Origin: Mesostigma viride
Taxonomy: Eukaryota; Streptophyta; Mesostigmatophyceae; Mesostigmatales; Mesostigmataceae
Direction of reading: 5' to 3'
DNA: 64,000 nt
NCBI GenBank assembly: GCA_009746045.1
Contig: RPFO01000702.1
Location: 1,122,001-1,186,000, forward strand
Position 1 is the stretch's first letter, and each line of letters begins with the position of its first letter. A model generated the notes under the pieces. The model ran no database searches. It saw only the letters and a program-made list of their open reading frames with translations, and was not told the DNA's origin. Position numbers and translations under genes: made by a program. Of this stretch, positions 9,866 through 17,765 are shown in pieces.

Positions 9866-11177
9866 ATTTAGCCTATTTTATCTTATTAAAAAGAAGCTTA
9901 TCCCAAAAAGTCTATTATCACGATTTATCCTTATTATAATAATTCCCAGCTTAATCGGGCAGTCCATTGCCTTGCATTTATTTTACGAGAGACATTGGTA
10001 TAATGTATCTTATCATACCAGTTCATTATTAGCTTCGGAAATAGAATCCCTGTTAAAACAAGAGGCTATTCATCAAAATAAGAATCAAATCAAGACTTAC
10101 TTGAACCTCTCCTATATTGTAGTACCTAATAAAAAAATAGAAAAAAACAAGAAAAGCAACTCTGAAGAATTAGAAATTTTCCACAAAAATTTAAGCGAAA
10201 AAATTAACTATAAGAATAATGTATTTTTAGAGGAAAATGGTAAAATAAAAGTTTTAATAGAAATTCCCAAAAATCTATTAATTATTACTATACCCGCTAA
10301 AACTTTACTTAATCCTACCACCTATATCTTTGCGCTTTGGATAATATTTTTGACTATAATACTTCTTGCTGTTTCACTAATCTTTTCTAAAAATCAAATT
10401 AAATCAATTTTAGAATTAACTAATGCAGCTGAAAAATATGGTCGAGGCGAGAAGATGCCAGATTATAAACCATCAGGAGCAAGAGAAATAAGAAAAGCAG
10501 GAATTGCTTTCTTAAAAATGAAAGATAGGATAGAACGCCAAACCGCTAAAAGAACTCAAATGTTAGCCATGATTTCACATGATTTAAAAACCCCTTTGAC
10601 TCGTATGAAATTACAGGTGGAATTAATGGATGATTCAGAAGAAAAAGAAGAATTAAATCACGATATTAATAGTATGCAATATATGATCTCTTCTTATTTG
10701 GATTTTGCAAGAGGAGAAGGTGGAGAAAGTTTTAGCAAAGTTGAGCTAAATAAATGGGTAGCGGATTATATAAAATTATCCTGGAATAAAAGCAATATCG
10801 AGTTAGAACGGAAAAAAAATAATATATTTGCCCAAATTAAAATCTATTCTTTTACCCGAGCTTTAAACAATATAATTAGTAATGCAACAAAATACTCAAC
10901 AAAAATAAAAATTTCTGTATATTCACAAAATGATAACGCATTTATAACTGTAGAAGATAATGGCAAAGGAATTGATAATATAGAAAAAAATCACGTATTT
11001 AAGCCTTTTTATCGAGGAAATAAAGCCAGAACCTTTGAAGATTCAACAAATGTGGGACTAGGACTTGCTATTACAAAAGAAATAATAACTGGGCATTATG
11101 GGTCAATAAGTTTAGCAGAAAGTAAAACTTTAAAGGGACTGCTGGTAAAAATCAAAATTCCTAAATTAGCTGATTAA
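9849..11177 (+). CDS. EnvZ-like sensor histidine kinase
   Basis: A 442-residue inner-membrane sensor. Transmembrane segments lie at about residues 24-44 and 157-179, enclosing a lysine/asparagine-rich periplasmic region of roughly 110 residues. A HAMP-like linker follows, then the dimerisation helix with MISHDLKTPLTR (phospho-acceptor His244), the N box NNIISNATKYS, G1 VEDNGKGI, F box FKPFYRG and G2 VGLGLAITKEI. All catalytic boxes are present. It overlaps the response regulator gene by 17 bases. The stimulus is unknown; EnvZ-type kinases sense envelope or osmotic conditions. Confidence 0.92.
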   Translation: MRYTSKFSLFYLIKKKLIPKSLLSRFILIIIIPSLIGQSIALHLFYERHWYNVSYHTSSLLASEIESLLKQEAIHQNKNQIKTYLNLSYIVVPNKKIEKNKKSNSEELEIFHKNLSEKINYKNNVFLEENGKIKVLIEIPKNLLIITIPAKTLLNPTTYIFALWIIFLTIILLAVSLIFSKNQIKSILELTNAAEKYGRGEKMPDYKPSGAREIRKAGIAFLKMKDRIERQTAKRTQMLAMISHDLKTPLTRMKLQVELMDDSEEKEELNHDINSMQYMISSYLDFARGEGGESFSKVELNKWVADYIKLSWNKSNIELERKKNNIFAQIKIYSFTRALNNIISNATKYSTKIKISVYSQNDNAFITVEDNGKGIDNIEKNHVFKPFYRGNKARTFEDSTNVGLGLAITKEIITGHYGSISLAESKTLKGLLVKIKIPKLAD

Positions 11178-11200
11178 TTACAACCAGATTAAAATAAAAA

Positions 11201-11917
11201 ATGACTGATAATTTAACCGATAATACTTTTAATATAAATCATAATATTAAACATCTTGCAATCATCATGGATGGTAATGCCAGGTGGGCTACTTCTTGCA
11301 ATTTATCGAAAGCTGAAGGACATAAAAAAGGGGCAGAAGTTGCAAAAGAACTGATCCTGCAGATTTTAGAACTTAATATTCCTTACGTTACTTTATATAC
11401 TTTCTCCTCAGAAAATTGGCAAAGACCTAAGGATGAAATATCTTTATTAATGAAGTTACTGAACTATTATGTTGAAAATGAAATCAAAACTCTTCATAAG
11501 CGCCAAATTAGGCTTAAAATAGTTGGTAATTTAGATAAAATAAATAGCGATCTAAAAAATAAAATACTTCATGCTGCCGAACTCACTAAGAATAATGATA
11601 AGATGACGGTTTGTTTGGCTTTTAGCTACGGGAGTAGAGAGGAAATAGTCCACGCTTGCCAAAATATCGTTAATTCTGGTATAAAACAAATATCCGAAGA
11701 AATTTTTAGTCAATTCTTGTATGACAAAGAAATGCCCAATGTTGATCTATATATAAGAACAGGTGGTTTTTTTAGAATGAGCAATTTTCTGTTATGGCAA
11801 GCTGCTTATGCTGAACTATACTTTATTGATAAATTCTGGCCAGATTTCTCTATTGATGATTTAAAAGTAGCAATTGAAGATTATTCAAGGAGAAAAAGAA
11901 ATTTTGGAGGAAGATAA
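11201..11917 (+). CDS. uppS: Isoprenyl (undecaprenyl) diphosphate synthase
   Basis: A cis-prenyltransferase that makes the C55 lipid carrier for peptidoglycan and LPS. In 238 residues, MDGNARWA carries the metal-binding Asp24, GH at 40-41 is the conserved His pair, YTFSSENW is intact, and the C-terminal signature gives Arg186, Arg192, Ser194 and Glu205. The segment after RTGG is unusual: the normally conserved acidic and polar residues following RT(S/G)G are Phe190-Phe191 here, and the basic residue before AEGH is Lys. It is followed directly by cdsA with no gap, a common pairing in bacteria. Confidence 0.93.
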   Translation: MTDNLTDNTFNINHNIKHLAIIMDGNARWATSCNLSKAEGHKKGAEVAKELILQILELNIPYVTLYTFSSENWQRPKDEISLLMKLLNYYVENEIKTLHKRQIRLKIVGNLDKINSDLKNKILHAAELTKNNDKMTVCLAFSYGSREEIVHACQNIVNSGIKQISEEIFSQFLYDKEMPNVDLYIRTGGFFRMSNFLLWQAAYAELYFIDKFWPDFSIDDLKVAIEDYSRRKRNFGGR

Positions 11918-12595
11918 ATGAAAAAGGATTTATTACAAAATTCTTCAAATTTACAACTTAGAATTATTTCCGCCCTTTTTATAGGTTTAGTTTTTATAAC
12001 AGCAATCTTTTTTATTAGACCTTTATTTTTTATATTAATTCTTATAATTGCAGCAATAATGCTTGTAGAATGGTATGAAATGACTTATTCGAATAGAAGT
12101 TATTTGTATTCCGGGCTTGTAATAATTCCGATACCTATAGCTTCCGTACTTTATATTTCTAATGTTGATTATAACGGATGGTTATTAGCGACTTTTTTTA
12201 CAATCATTTGGTCCGTAGATTCCTTTGCTATGTTTGTAGGAAAGTGGCTACAAGGGCCAAAACTCGCTCCTGTTTTAAGTCCTAAAAAAACTATATCAGG
12301 GCTCTTAGGGGGTGTAACCGCAGCTATGTTGCTTCCATTATTGTTAAGGTTAATGCCAGCTTATAAGATTCCTTCTTACGGACAAATTTCTGATTTTATA
12401 CTAATTGGTCAATTTGGAATTCTAGCTGTTTGTGCTCAAGTAAGTGATTTATTTATTTCCTATTTTAAAAGAAAATTTAAAATTAAAGATAGCGGTAATA
12501 TAATACCAGGTCACGGCGGGATGCTTGACAGATTTGACAGCATAATACTTACCGCACCTATTGTAGCCTTTTATTTACATAGCCAAATAGAGTAA
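11918..12595 (+). CDS. cdsA: Phosphatidate cytidylyltransferase
   Basis: An integral membrane enzyme making CDP-diacylglycerol from CTP and phosphatidic acid for phospholipid synthesis. The 225-residue protein has an Arg-containing N-terminus (LQLRIISALFIGLVF), several hydrophobic helices, LSPKKTISGLLGG, and the signature ending GHGGMLDRFDSIILTAPI with its paired Asp residues. It is shorter than E. coli CdsA but typical of reduced alphaproteobacteria. It begins immediately after the uppS stop, so the two are translationally linked. Confidence 0.94.
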   Translation: MKKDLLQNSSNLQLRIISALFIGLVFITAIFFIRPLFFILILIIAAIMLVEWYEMTYSNRSYLYSGLVIIPIPIASVLYISNVDYNGWLLATFFTIIWSVDSFAMFVGKWLQGPKLAPVLSPKKTISGLLGGVTAAMLLPLLLRLMPAYKIPSYGQISDFILIGQFGILAVCAQVSDLFISYFKRKFKIKDSGNIIPGHGGMLDRFDSIILTAPIVAFYLHSQIE

Positions 12596-12630
12596 TTTGA
12601 GATATAATACTCATGAAATAAATTAGTTTA

Positions 12631-12972
12631 ATGATAAAGAAAAGTCAGTTAAAAACTATACAACTTACAAGAAAGGCAGTTTTTAATATAATAATATTAG
12701 TTTTGTTATTATATTTTACCTTTCATTCCATTTATGGTAACAGAGGGGTAGTAGCGTACTTTAAACTTCAAGCAGAATTGGAAAGTACGCATAATAAACT
12801 AGATATGTTAAGGGCTGAAAGATTAGAAATAGAAAATAGAGCTAAATTACTAAGGCCAGAATCATTAGATATAGATATGCTTGATGAAAAAGCAAGAAAT
12901 ATCCTAGGTGTTATTGCTCCCAATGAAGAAGTATTTAAAAAGGAATTAATAGATAGAAAGAAAAGTGACTAA
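12631..12972 (+). CDS. ftsB: FtsB/DivIC-like septum formation initiator
   Basis: A 113-residue bitopic membrane protein with a basic cytoplasmic N-terminus, a transmembrane helix at about residues 17-36, and a periplasmic coiled coil (FKLQAELESTHNKLDMLRAE). Alphaproteobacterial FtsB/DivIC proteins have this layout and act with FtsL and FtsQ in the divisome. The end (DEKARNILGVIAPNEEV) matches the family pattern of an aromatic/glycine turn after the coil. A TATAAT-like hexamer at 12603-12608 may provide a local promoter. It sits just upstream of ribonuclease D. Confidence 0.87.
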   Translation: MIKKSQLKTIQLTRKAVFNIIILVLLLYFTFHSIYGNRGVVAYFKLQAELESTHNKLDMLRAERLEIENRAKLLRPESLDIDMLDEKARNILGVIAPNEEVFKKELIDRKKSD

Positions 12973-12982
12973 ATTTTAATTT

Positions 12983-12988
12983 AGGAGG
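12983..12988 (+). promoter_or_regulatory. Perfect Shine-Dalgarno sequence for ribonuclease D
   Basis: AGGAGG at 12983-12988 is a full anti-16S match, rare in this AT-rich window. It is followed not by ATG/GTG/TTG but by ATT (12991) and ATA (12994), both in frame with the ribonuclease D reading frame. Spacing is two bases to ATT and five to ATA, so ATA is the better-placed initiator. Confidence 0.7.
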
Positions 12989-12993
12989 TTATT

Positions 12994-13617
12994 ATAAGAG
13001 TTACAGTTTTTCATAACGATTTACCGTCGAATTTTCAGCTACCAGGTGATATTGCGGTAGATACAGAAACTATGGGTCTAGATTTAAATCGGGATCGTTT
13101 ATGTGTCCTTCAACTTAGTAACGGTGATGGAGATGCTTACTTAGTTCAATTCTCTAGAGATAATTATGATGCTCCAAATCTAAAAAATTTATTACTAGAT
13201 AAAAATCGAGTAAAAATTTTTCATTTTGCTCGGTTTGACTTAGCTATAATAAAAAAATACCTCGGTATTGAATTATCAAATATTTTTTGCACTAAAATTG
13301 CTTCTATATTAGTTAGAACTTATACAGAATATCATGGCTTAAAAGATTTATGCAGAGAACTACTTGGAATTAATATTTCAAAACAACAGCAATCTTCTTA
13401 TTGGGGAACTGAGCAGCTTAGTGAAGAACAGAAAGAGTATGCTTCCAAAGATGTTATATATTTACATTCGCTCAAGGAAATATTAACCAAAATGCTTATT
13501 GCCGAGAATAGAAAGGATATTGCTTATAAATTATTTGAATTCCTGCCTACCAGAGTAGATTTAGATTTAATGGGCTGGAACGAAATTGATATATTTTCAC
13601 ATAGTACAACAAAATGA
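12994..13617 (+). CDS. rnd: Ribonuclease D, DEDDy 3'-5' exonuclease, non-AUG start
   Basis: A 3'-5' exoribonuclease of the short single-domain type, about 207 residues. The first DEDD motif is IAVDTETMGL; the others include IFHFARFDLAII and the terminal QKEYASKDVIYL (Tyr/Asp). The first ATG (13072) lies inside the first catalytic motif and would remove it, so the true start must be upstream. The frame is open back to a TAG at 12982, and AGGAGG at 12983-12988 points to ATA 12994, or ATT 12991, as start. It overlaps kdsD by four bases. Its role in tRNA 3' processing is inferred from the family. Confidence 0.9.
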   Translation: MRVTVFHNDLPSNFQLPGDIAVDTETMGLDLNRDRLCVLQLSNGDGDAYLVQFSRDNYDAPNLKNLLLDKNRVKIFHFARFDLAIIKKYLGIELSNIFCTKIASILVRTYTEYHGLKDLCRELLGINISKQQQSSYWGTEQLSEEQKEYASKDVIYLHSLKEILTKMLIAENRKDIAYKLFEFLPTRVDLDLMGWNEIDIFSHSTTK

Positions 13618-14561
13618 ATTTTTATAAAACAGCTCAGAGAGTAATCCAGGAAGAAGCTATTGCCTTAAGCATTCTTGAATCACAAATTCCTCGTGATTTT
13701 TCAAAAGTGGTAGAATCAATTTTAAGGTTAAAAGGACGGTTAATTATACTTGGTATAGGCAAAAGCGGCTATATTGCTAGGAAAATAGCCTCTTCACTTG
13801 CATCAACAGGTACTCCGGCATTTTATATCCACCCTGCAGAAGCTAGCCATGGTGACCTTGGTATGATAACACAATCTGATATGGTATTTATGCTTTCTAA
13901 TTCTGGAGAAAGTAGGGAATTATTTGATACAATTAATTATTGTAAAAGATTTGCTATTAAGATTATTGCAGCTACAATGAATCCAGATTCAACCCTTGCA
14001 AAAAATAGTGATTTTCTACTTACCATTCCAACAATCAAAGAAGCATCACTATTATCAGCACCTACAACTTCTGCTCTTATGATGCTCGCCTTAGGCGATG
14101 CTATTATGGTTTCTCTTCATGAAGCAAAAGGTTTTTCTAAAGATGATTTCCTTACTTTTCACCCGGGTGGGAAAATTGGGGCTACTTTAATTAAAATCAA
14201 GGATTTAATGCTTACTGGTACTTCCATTCCTTTGGTTGAACCAGATAATTCCTTTTTTGACGTAACAAGGGTAATGGCAGAAAAAAAACTAGGATGTGCT
14301 ATAGTAATAGATACTACCCAGAAATTAATTGGAATTATTACAGACGGTGATTTAAGAAGAAATATAGATAAAGACCTTAAAACATTAAAAGCTAAAAATC
14401 TTATGACTAATTTGCCAATATCTGCGGAATCAAATATTCTAGCTAGCGAAGCCTTGGCCATAATGAATAGCAACTCAATTACCATTTTACCGATTACTAG
14501 TAATAATAAGGTGGCAGGTATTATTCATATTCACGATATTCTAAAGGCTGGGGTTGTTTAA
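13614..14561 (+). CDS. kdsD: D-arabinose 5-phosphate isomerase, KdsD/KpsF family
   Basis: It converts ribulose 5-phosphate to arabinose 5-phosphate, the first step of Kdo synthesis for LPS. The 315-residue length is standard: an N-terminal SIS sugar-isomerase domain with LIILGIGKSGYIARKIASSL, then ASHGDLGMI, SNSGESRE and FHPGGKIGA, followed by two CBS domains (about residues 200-315, with GIITDGDLRR). The start overlaps the ribonuclease D stop by four bases, and lptC begins two bases after its stop, forming one LPS-related operon. Confidence 0.95.
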   Translation: MNFYKTAQRVIQEEAIALSILESQIPRDFSKVVESILRLKGRLIILGIGKSGYIARKIASSLASTGTPAFYIHPAEASHGDLGMITQSDMVFMLSNSGESRELFDTINYCKRFAIKIIAATMNPDSTLAKNSDFLLTIPTIKEASLLSAPTTSALMMLALGDAIMVSLHEAKGFSKDDFLTFHPGGKIGATLIKIKDLMLTGTSIPLVEPDNSFFDVTRVMAEKKLGCAIVIDTTQKLIGIITDGDLRRNIDKDLKTLKAKNLMTNLPISAESNILASEALAIMNSNSITILPITSNNKVAGIIHIHDILKAGVV

Positions 14562-14563
14562 AT

Positions 14564-15154
14564 ATGAAGAATATTAATTCCGCTCTTAGAAAAACTAAAG
14601 TTCTAAAATACCTATTTTTACTATCAGGGATTTTTGTGTTATTTTTAGTATTTTGGGTTTCCCACGAGAAAGAAAAAAAAGTTGTTGCAGAAGAAATTGA
14701 AGTTAATAAAAATAGGCATATCCCTAAAGAATTTGACTTTAATATTAACAATTCCATTCTTGAAGGATTAAATAAAAATAACTTACCTTATACAATTATA
14801 GCTAAAGTCATCACAAAACAAAACGATAACATTTATAATTTAAGCACTATTGATGCAATCCATAAGCTATCAGAAGATAATTTACATATCGTTGCAGACA
14901 ATGGTTTACTTGACGAAACCACCAACCTTCTTGTGTTATCGGAAAACGTTAAGATTGTGTTTAATAATTTTGAGCTAACCGGTAACAAAGTAAATTTCAA
15001 TTTAAACTCAAATCTAGCATCTAGTGAAGATCCTGTCGAAGTTACTTACCAAAATTCAACAGTTACAGCTTTAAATTTTTATAGCGATGATTCAAATAAT
15101 ATAATAAATTTTGAAGGTGAAGTAGTGTCCACATTTAATGCCAATGATTTTTAA
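14564..15154 (+). CDS. lptC: LPS export periplasmic protein LptC-like
   Basis: A 196-residue protein with one N-terminal membrane anchor (about residues 13-32) and a periplasmic beta-jellyroll region of repeated short strands (YNLSTIDAIHKL, VADNGLL, LLVLSENVKIVF). LptC bridges the LptBFG transporter and LptA. Sequence conservation is low in this family; position between kdsD and lptA/lptB makes the assignment secure. It overlaps lptA by 17 bases. Length and topology are normal. Confidence 0.87.
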   Translation: MKNINSALRKTKVLKYLFLLSGIFVLFLVFWVSHEKEKKVVAEEIEVNKNRHIPKEFDFNINNSILEGLNKNNLPYTIIAKVITKQNDNIYNLSTIDAIHKLSEDNLHIVADNGLLDETTNLLVLSENVKIVFNNFELTGNKVNFNLNSNLASSEDPVEVTYQNSTVTALNFYSDDSNNIINFEGEVVSTFNANDF

Positions 15155-15638
15155 TTTTAGTACCCTTACCATAATCAGAACATGGTATAAAATCCTGTTT
15201 TTGATAATCGTCGTTATTAATCCGTATTCTTATACGCTGGCAAATCAAGGTTCTGAGAAAATAATTCATTCGGATATAATCATAACTTCAGACTTTTTGA
15301 AGGTAGATAATAATAACCTTACTGCTAATTTTAAAGGTTCGGTAACTGTAATATTTGATGACCTAATACTTAAAACTGATTACTTGAAAATATACTACGC
15401 CAATAATGATAATAAAAAATCAATTACCAAAATTGAAATACCAGGTAATTTAAAAGCCATAAAAAAACTTAACAACGAAGTAGTAACTGCAAATAGCGGT
15501 GAATATATTGTAGCCTTACAAAAATTAACTCTTAAAGGTAATGTAAACCTGCAAAAAGATAAATATATACTAGTTACCGATAAAATGGTATATTTCACCA
15601 AGTTTCAATCGATAACTAAGCAAAATAATGAAAAATAA
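15138..15638 (+). CDS. lptA: LPS transport periplasmic protein LptA
   Basis: A 166-residue OstA-like protein with an N-terminal signal segment (about residues 11-34, ending near TLANQGSEK) and jellyroll strands such as ITSDFLKVDNNNLTANF and VVTANSGEYIVALQ. LptA forms the periplasmic filament carrying LPS from LptC to LptD. It overlaps both lptC (17 bases) and lptB (11 bases), showing tight coupling. The alternative, a second LptC-like protein, is unlikely given gene order. Confidence 0.9.
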   Translation: MPMIFNFSTLTIIRTWYKILFLIIVVINPYSYTLANQGSEKIIHSDIIITSDFLKVDNNNLTANFKGSVTVIFDDLILKTDYLKIYYANNDNKKSITKIEIPGNLKAIKKLNNEVVTANSGEYIVALQKLTLKGNVNLQKDKYILVTDKMVYFTKFQSITKQNNEK

Positions 15639-16356
15639 ATTAGTAGCTCAGAATATTTCGAAATCATATAATAAAAAACCAGTTTTACAAGATGTTTCTA
15701 TTGATTTAAAACAAGGAGAAGCTGTAGGCTTACTAGGCCCTAACGGTGCGGGCAAAACCACCTTATTTAGCATAATAATAGGTATAACAAAGACAGATAA
15801 TGGGAGACTTGGCTTAGGAGACCATGATATTACTAATTTACCTATATATCTGAGGGCTAGGATGGGTATTAGTTATTTACCACAAGAATCTTCGATTTTC
15901 AGAGGATTGACTGTTAAAGACAATATCAAAGCAATCCTAGAGGTTAAAAATTTTACCAAAGAAGAAATAGAAGAAAAAGCCACCAAATTGCTCGATGAAT
16001 TTTCTATAAGTCACTTACAAAACAAAATAGCAACCACTTTGTCAGGGGGAGAACGTAGACGTCTTGAGATAGCACGAAGCCTTGCTTCAAACCCTGATTT
16101 TATATTACTAGATGAACCTCTTGCTGGAATAGATCCAATTGCTGTTAATGACATAAAAAACCTAGTATCTCACCTAAAAGAGCGTAATATTGGCATCCTG
16201 ATTACCGATCATAACGTTCGGGAAACGCTAGATATAGTTGACCGTGCATATATCATATATGACGGTAAAATCCTGATGCATGGAATACCAAGCGAAATTA
16301 TTGATAATACAAAAGTAAGGGAGGTGTATCTTGGAGAAACATTTATTAAAAGCTAA
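15628..16356 (+). CDS. lptB: LPS export ABC transporter ATP-binding protein LptB
   Basis: The cytoplasmic ATPase driving LPS extraction from the inner membrane with LptFG. In 242 residues: Walker A GPNGAGKTT, Q-loop SYLPQESSIFR, signature LSGGERRRLEIAR, Walker B FILLDEPLAGIDP, and the H-loop in ILITDHNVRETL, all typical of the LptB/branched-chain subgroup. It ends the kdsD-lptC-lptA-lptB operon. Membrane partners lptF and lptG are not in the window. Confidence 0.96.
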   Translation: MKNKLVAQNISKSYNKKPVLQDVSIDLKQGEAVGLLGPNGAGKTTLFSIIIGITKTDNGRLGLGDHDITNLPIYLRARMGISYLPQESSIFRGLTVKDNIKAILEVKNFTKEEIEEKATKLLDEFSISHLQNKIATTLSGGERRRLEIARSLASNPDFILLDEPLAGIDPIAVNDIKNLVSHLKERNIGILITDHNVRETLDIVDRAYIIYDGKILMHGIPSEIIDNTKVREVYLGETFIKS

Positions 16357-16431
16357 AGTTGTAGTTATTAATTCATAATATCAACAAAGGAAGAGCATTT
16401 TTTAACTATTCAAATAAATATGCTAGGTAAA

Positions 16432-17139
16432 TTATACCACTGAGTGTTCTATAAGAACTTGTCTATCTTTTAACACGATACCATGTATAACATATCTATT
16501 TAAAAAATATGAAGTAAGAGCAAATGCTTGATGTTTTTCTTGTAAGGTAGGTTCTGCATTATTTAACAAAAACTGAGGTAAAGCAAGTAACCTGTCCGCA
16601 TATTCTTGCCCTGATCCCTTGCAAACTGCTTGCCCTGATTTTGGCGACACATAGTGTAAATCATGCTTTTTACCTGTTACTACACATCTATCAAGAGCTA
16701 TCCTATAACCTGTTTCTGCTAATAAATCAATTTCTAATTTGATATAATCTGAAAATGAAAATTCTTTTTTCTCCTTTAAATTTTCAAGGTAATATAAGAA
16801 TTTAGGAAAGAATTCATTATGCGATTCTCTTTCACAAAAAGCTTTTTTTATTAGACTAACTATTGAATTGAATGCGTATAATTTCATTTTATTTTGAATT
16901 ATAAAGCTGCTATAAGACCTGATTAATTCACATTTTGCAGATCCTAAATGTTCATGAAGTCGCGCATTCCAGAAAAAGTCTACTAAGTTAGATTCCAGGA
17001 GGACATTAACGCTTTTTTTTCCACCACGTTTTATTACGCCTGAATATAGCCCATGCTTTTCAGTAAACAAAGTCACTACATAACTATCTTCCTTAAAAGA
17101 GTTTTTTGCAATAATTATACCCTGATCACGAAAATTCAT
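16432..17139 (-). CDS. recO: DNA repair protein RecO
   Basis: A recombination mediator that with RecR loads RecA on SSB-coated DNA. The 235-residue protein has the N-terminal OB fold (FRDQGIIIAKNSFKEDSYVVTL, then GLYSGVIKRGGKK) and a helical C-terminal part with the family YVSPKSGQAVCK segment. Sequence similarity in this family is modest, but both ends match. It is divergent from the carbonic anhydrase-like gene across a short region containing an inverted repeat. Confidence 0.88.
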   Translation of the reverse strand: MNFRDQGIIIAKNSFKEDSYVVTLFTEKHGLYSGVIKRGGKKSVNVLLESNLVDFFWNARLHEHLGSAKCELIRSYSSFIIQNKMKLYAFNSIVSLIKKAFCERESHNEFFPKFLYYLENLKEKKEFSFSDYIKLEIDLLAETGYRIALDRCVVTGKKHDLHYVSPKSGQAVCKGSGQEYADRLLALPQFLLNNAEPTLQEKHQAFALTSYFLNRYVIHGIVLKDRQVLIEHSVV

Positions 17140-17171
17140 GTATTATATACATTGTTTAAATGTGCCAAAAG

Positions 17172-17197
17172 TGTATTAAATTATATTGATTAATACA
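17172..17197. repeat. Inverted repeat between divergent recO and carbonic anhydrase-like gene
   Basis: TGTATTAA (17172-17179) and TTAATACA (17190-17197) are perfect 8-base inverted arms around a 10-base spacer. The location between divergent starts would suit an operator, but the AT-rich background makes an accidental palindrome possible. Confidence 0.3.
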
Positions 17198-17255
17198 ATA
17201 AGATTTTTATCTTTTTATTTTGTAAAATATTTTTTTATTGATAGTTTTAACCTTT

Positions 17256-17765
17256 ATGCCAAAAATCATAAAATTCAAAGGGATAAGCCCTAAAATTGAC
17301 AAAAGTTCGTTTATTGCTCATGGGGCAATAATTGCAGGAGATGTCACTATTTCCGAAAATTCAGGAGTATGGTTTAATTGTGTACTAAGAGGCGATGTTA
17401 ATCCTATTACAGTAGGTTCTTGCACTAATATCCAAGACGGAACCATAATCCATACTTCAAGATTTGATGGCCCTACTTCAATTGGAAATAACGTTACGAT
17501 AGGACATCTTGCTCTCATTCATGCCTGCACAATTAAAAATAACGCTTTTATTGGTATGCAATCAACCATTATGGATAAAGCGATGATTGAAGAATATGCT
17601 TTTATAGCCGCAGGTAGCTTAGTGACCCCTGGGAAAATAGTTAAATCACGGGAGTTATGGGCTGGTAGCCCTGCAAAATTTATTAGAAAAATTATGGAAG
17701 AGGAAGTTAGATTTATGCAGGATAATATCGAAAATTACATAGACCTTGCTAAAGAATATAAATGA
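17256..17765 (+). CDS. Gamma-class carbonic anhydrase-like hexapeptide protein
   Basis: A 169-residue left-handed beta-helix protein of the gamma carbonic anhydrase/YrdA group. Hexapeptide turns run through IIAGDVTISENSGVWFNCVL, and the RGDVNPITVG, NIQDGTIIHT and TIGHLALIHACTI segments supply the three metal-binding histidines expected in the family. TTG at 17238 is possible, but ATG 17256 (PKIIKFKGISP) gives the normal N-terminus. Its stop overlaps the following gene's ATG by four bases. Catalytic activity is not assured; many homologues have unknown roles. Confidence 0.9.
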   Translation: MPKIIKFKGISPKIDKSSFIAHGAIIAGDVTISENSGVWFNCVLRGDVNPITVGSCTNIQDGTIIHTSRFDGPTSIGNNVTIGHLALIHACTIKNNAFIGMQSTIMDKAMIEEYAFIAAGSLVTPGKIVKSRELWAGSPAKFIRKIMEEEVRFMQDNIENYIDLAKEYK

